Shown piece after piece: positions 62,643 through 64,000 of a stretch of DNA of 64,000 bases. The stretch covers positions 1 through 64,000 of the forward strand of contig JABBCA010000015.1 of assembly GCA_018607135.1 (NCBI GenBank), in the 5' to 3' direction. The stretch's first letter is position 1, and each line of letters opens with the position of its first letter. The notes under the pieces are model-generated. The model saw only the letters and a list, made by a program, of their open reading frames with translations, searched no databases and was not told the DNA's origin. Source of the DNA: Opitutales bacterium. GTDB taxonomy: Bacteria; Verrucomicrobiota; Verrucomicrobiia; Opitutales; Coraliomargaritaceae. A program made the translations under genes and the position numbers.

Positions 62643-63662
62643 TTAGTGAGTTGCCTTATAGAGTAGGCGAAACGGGAGTAGGTGCAAGCGAGAGAGTGTG
62701 GCTAAGGTGTGTTGTCGTTTGCTTTCGCTGATCCAAGGGTGTAATCGTTTTGCTGCTTTTAATCGACGGCTGAATCGTGTGTCACAAGCTTGTTGAATCT
62801 GGTTGACTGTTTCATCCCAACTTTGCCTGTTGTTGGCGTAAGCGAGACATTTTGGGAAGGCAATTTCAGCGGATTCTAATGCGATGGACATTCCGTTTCC
62901 AGTAAAGGGTGGAATGACGCTGTATGCATCGCCTAATCGCAAGTGTTTGGACGCATGATCTGGCGGTTCGGAAAAGTTTATACCAGCTACCCCGGCGTAG
63001 CTCGCAGGGTCGATCTCGGCTGCAGCGATTCGTTGTCTGACGGTGCTCAAGCCACAAGCGTCCAGATAAGTAAACATCCAGTCCTCGCGGTTGGCTTTAA
63101 GCTCGTCTCTTTTTTTGAATAAGGCACAGACATTGACACGCCCATTTTCAATGGCAGACATTCCGAGGTAAGCATTTTCGCCCAAGTGCAACTCCAGATC
63201 CGCATGGGTAATTAAATTCATGCAGTGAAATTTCAATCCGATCCAGTTAGAGTCAGATGCTTTACGACCGGTGCAATAAATGATGCCATCGGTCTTTTTG
63301 CTGCTGTTGAGTCGTGATCGCAGTTGGAGGGTTCCTCCTAATGCTTGAAAGCGTTCTGCTAAACGCTGATCTAATAAATAACGAGAGATGCCTTGTGCGG
63401 GTAAGGGTAAAGTGGATCGCAGAATGCGTTTTTCTTTTAAATACCAGTGTATACTTTGGTGCAGTAAGGCACCGTCCAGTGCGCGTGACAAACCTAGCTG
63501 CTGTAAAGCTGTGGCACCGCGACCACAGATGAATTCGCCGCAGACCCGATGGCGTGGCAAGGTGCCTGCTTCATGGATAGTGGTCGGAACGCCTGATGCT
63601 TGCAGTGCATTACCAAGCGCAAGACCAGCTAGGCCAGCTCCAGCGATGTGTATTCTTTTCAT
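62643..63662 (-). CDS. FAD-dependent oxidoreductase (geranylgeranyl reductase/halogenase-like)
   Basis: About 339 residues from the ATG at 63662, which overlaps the stop codon of the gene upstream (ATGA); the longer frame to 63722 runs through that gene. GAGLAGLALG (7-16) is the FAD/NAD-binding loop, and the GDAYSVIPPFTGNGMSIA segment near residue 245 is the FAD-binding GD motif of this group. It likely oxidises or reduces the polyketide or a lipid tail. The gene order with type III PKS and a methyltransferase is seen in several phyla. Confidence 0.85.
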   Translation of the reverse strand: MKRIHIAGAGLAGLALGNALQASGVPTTIHEAGTLPRHRVCGEFICGRGATALQQLGLSRALDGALLHQSIHWYLKEKRILRSTLPLPAQGISRYLLDQRLAERFQALGGTLQLRSRLNSSKKTDGIIYCTGRKASDSNWIGLKFHCMNLITHADLELHLGENAYLGMSAIENGRVNVCALFKKRDELKANREDWMFTYLDACGLSTVRQRIAAAEIDPASYAGVAGINFSEPPDHASKHLRLGDAYSVIPPFTGNGMSIALESAEIAFPKCLAYANNRQSWDETVNQIQQACDTRFSRRLKAAKRLHPWISESKRQHTLATLSRLHLLPFRLLYKATH

Positions 63663-64000
63663 CGACGGTGAGCTTCCATTCGGTAAGCACCCATTTTCGT
63701 GGTGGTCACACAGACCAGCCATTCGGCACGTTTTAAGCCTAATTTATGGGCCAGCTCGTTTTCGTTGAAGCCTGCATTGATGCTGATGGTGCCGTCGTAG
63801 AGGGTGACTGCGCTGAACCCGATGAGGCAACCCGCCCAGAGTTGCCATTTATGGATGGTTCGTCGAGAAGGCTCGTTGGCATAGATATGTTGAATACTGG
63901 AGTGTTGGATCCGTCTACCTAGCGCATCGAGTTCTTCGTCGGTGAAATGATGCAAGATTAAATTCGCAAGGAGCAGTTCGGTCGTGCCGAGGTTCTCGTA
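63659..64000 (-). CDS. SAM-dependent methyltransferase, C-terminal part (cut by window)
   Basis: The frame is open to the window edge. The last 114 residues contain the NLGTTELLLANLILHHFTD segment, then DEELDALGRRI, which matches the region after the SAM-binding site in class I methyltransferases of the Mycolic/Ubie type. A TTG at 63955 could be mistaken for a start, but the frame continues upstream without a stop, so the gene is truncated only by the window. Its stop overlaps the FAD oxidoreductase start. Target methylation of the polyketide is a fair inference. Confidence 0.8.
   Translation of the reverse strand, partial: YENLGTTELLLANLILHHFTDEELDALGRRIQHSSIQHIYANEPSRRTIHKWQLWAGCLIGFSAVTLYDGTISINAGFNENELAHKLGLKRAEWLVCVTTTKMGAYRMEAHRR

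Noticed and set aside
63663-63722. Upstream extension of the FAD oxidoreductase
   Set aside because: The 20 additional residues overlap the methyltransferase gene in another frame; the FAD-binding motif starts directly after the ATG at 63662.

Overview
The window looks like chromosomal DNA of a Gram-negative member of the Verrucomicrobiota, most likely class Opitutae (Puniceicoccales or Coraliomargarita-like). This is an inference from gene content: a DapL-type aminotransferase, a planctomycete-type small cytochrome c, a stand-alone OvoA-C-terminal-type methyltransferase, a GYF/DUF975 and MoxR/DUF58/DUF4129 membrane operon, an ATP-grasp/alpha-E/transglutaminase cluster, and many short palindromic repeats between genes. 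I see no rRNA or tRNA gene, CRISPR array or prophage. About 66 protein genes fill most of the sequence. Several start at GTG or TTG, and many are joined by ATGA, GTGA or TTGA overlaps.

Layout. 0-6 kb: a sugar nucleotidyltransferase, an NfeD-like/flotillin pair, a TerB-like protein and three small membrane proteins, two of them in an AT-rich patch. 6-10 kb (minus strand): a sugar transferase, acyl carrier protein, SDR reductase and AMP-ligase that look like one acyl or glycan modification cluster, then a small cytochrome c. 10-20 kb: M29-like aminopeptidase, ovothiol-type methyltransferase, DUF502 protein, degenerate VWA protein, a REP-associated transposase with its REPs, a GT4 glycosyltransferase, miaA, and gmd-fcl for GDP-L-fucose. 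20-29 kb: tag, a beta-propeller-like protein, carbonic anhydrase, a MarR/DoxX/pirin unit with two matching inverted-repeat operators, pfkB-tmk, and an ExbB/ExbD/TonB-like energy module. 29-36 kb: dapL, panC, nadB, sppA, panE.

36-46 kb is one long plus-strand operon of membrane proteins built around a MoxR ATPase, with DUF58, DUF4129, DUF4350, SpoIIM-like and RDD proteins and several small zinc-binding membrane satellites. 46-56.5 kb holds a two-module ATP-grasp/alpha-E/transglutaminase system: separate ATP-grasp, alpha-E and transglutaminase genes, then a fused ATP-grasp-alpha-E protein, two more transglutaminases and a DUF2126 protein. 56.7-61.6 kb: glyS, a VC0807-like membrane protein, coaB, a four-helix-bundle protein inside an inverted-repeat element, and a PAS histidine kinase. 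61.6-64 kb (minus strand): methyltransferase (cut by the window edge), FAD oxidoreductase and type III polyketide synthase, tightly coupled.

The most unusual DNA-level feature is the four-helix-bundle element at 59938-60420. Its ends are TTAATC-rich inverted repeats fitted exactly between coaB and the kinase gene. A 91-base copy at 34578-34668 keeps both ends, in reverse orientation, with the gene missing. This looks like an autonomous/non-autonomous pair of a small mobile element. A second system of short palindromes (at least five families) litters the gaps; one family surrounds the REP-associated transposase and is probably spread by it.
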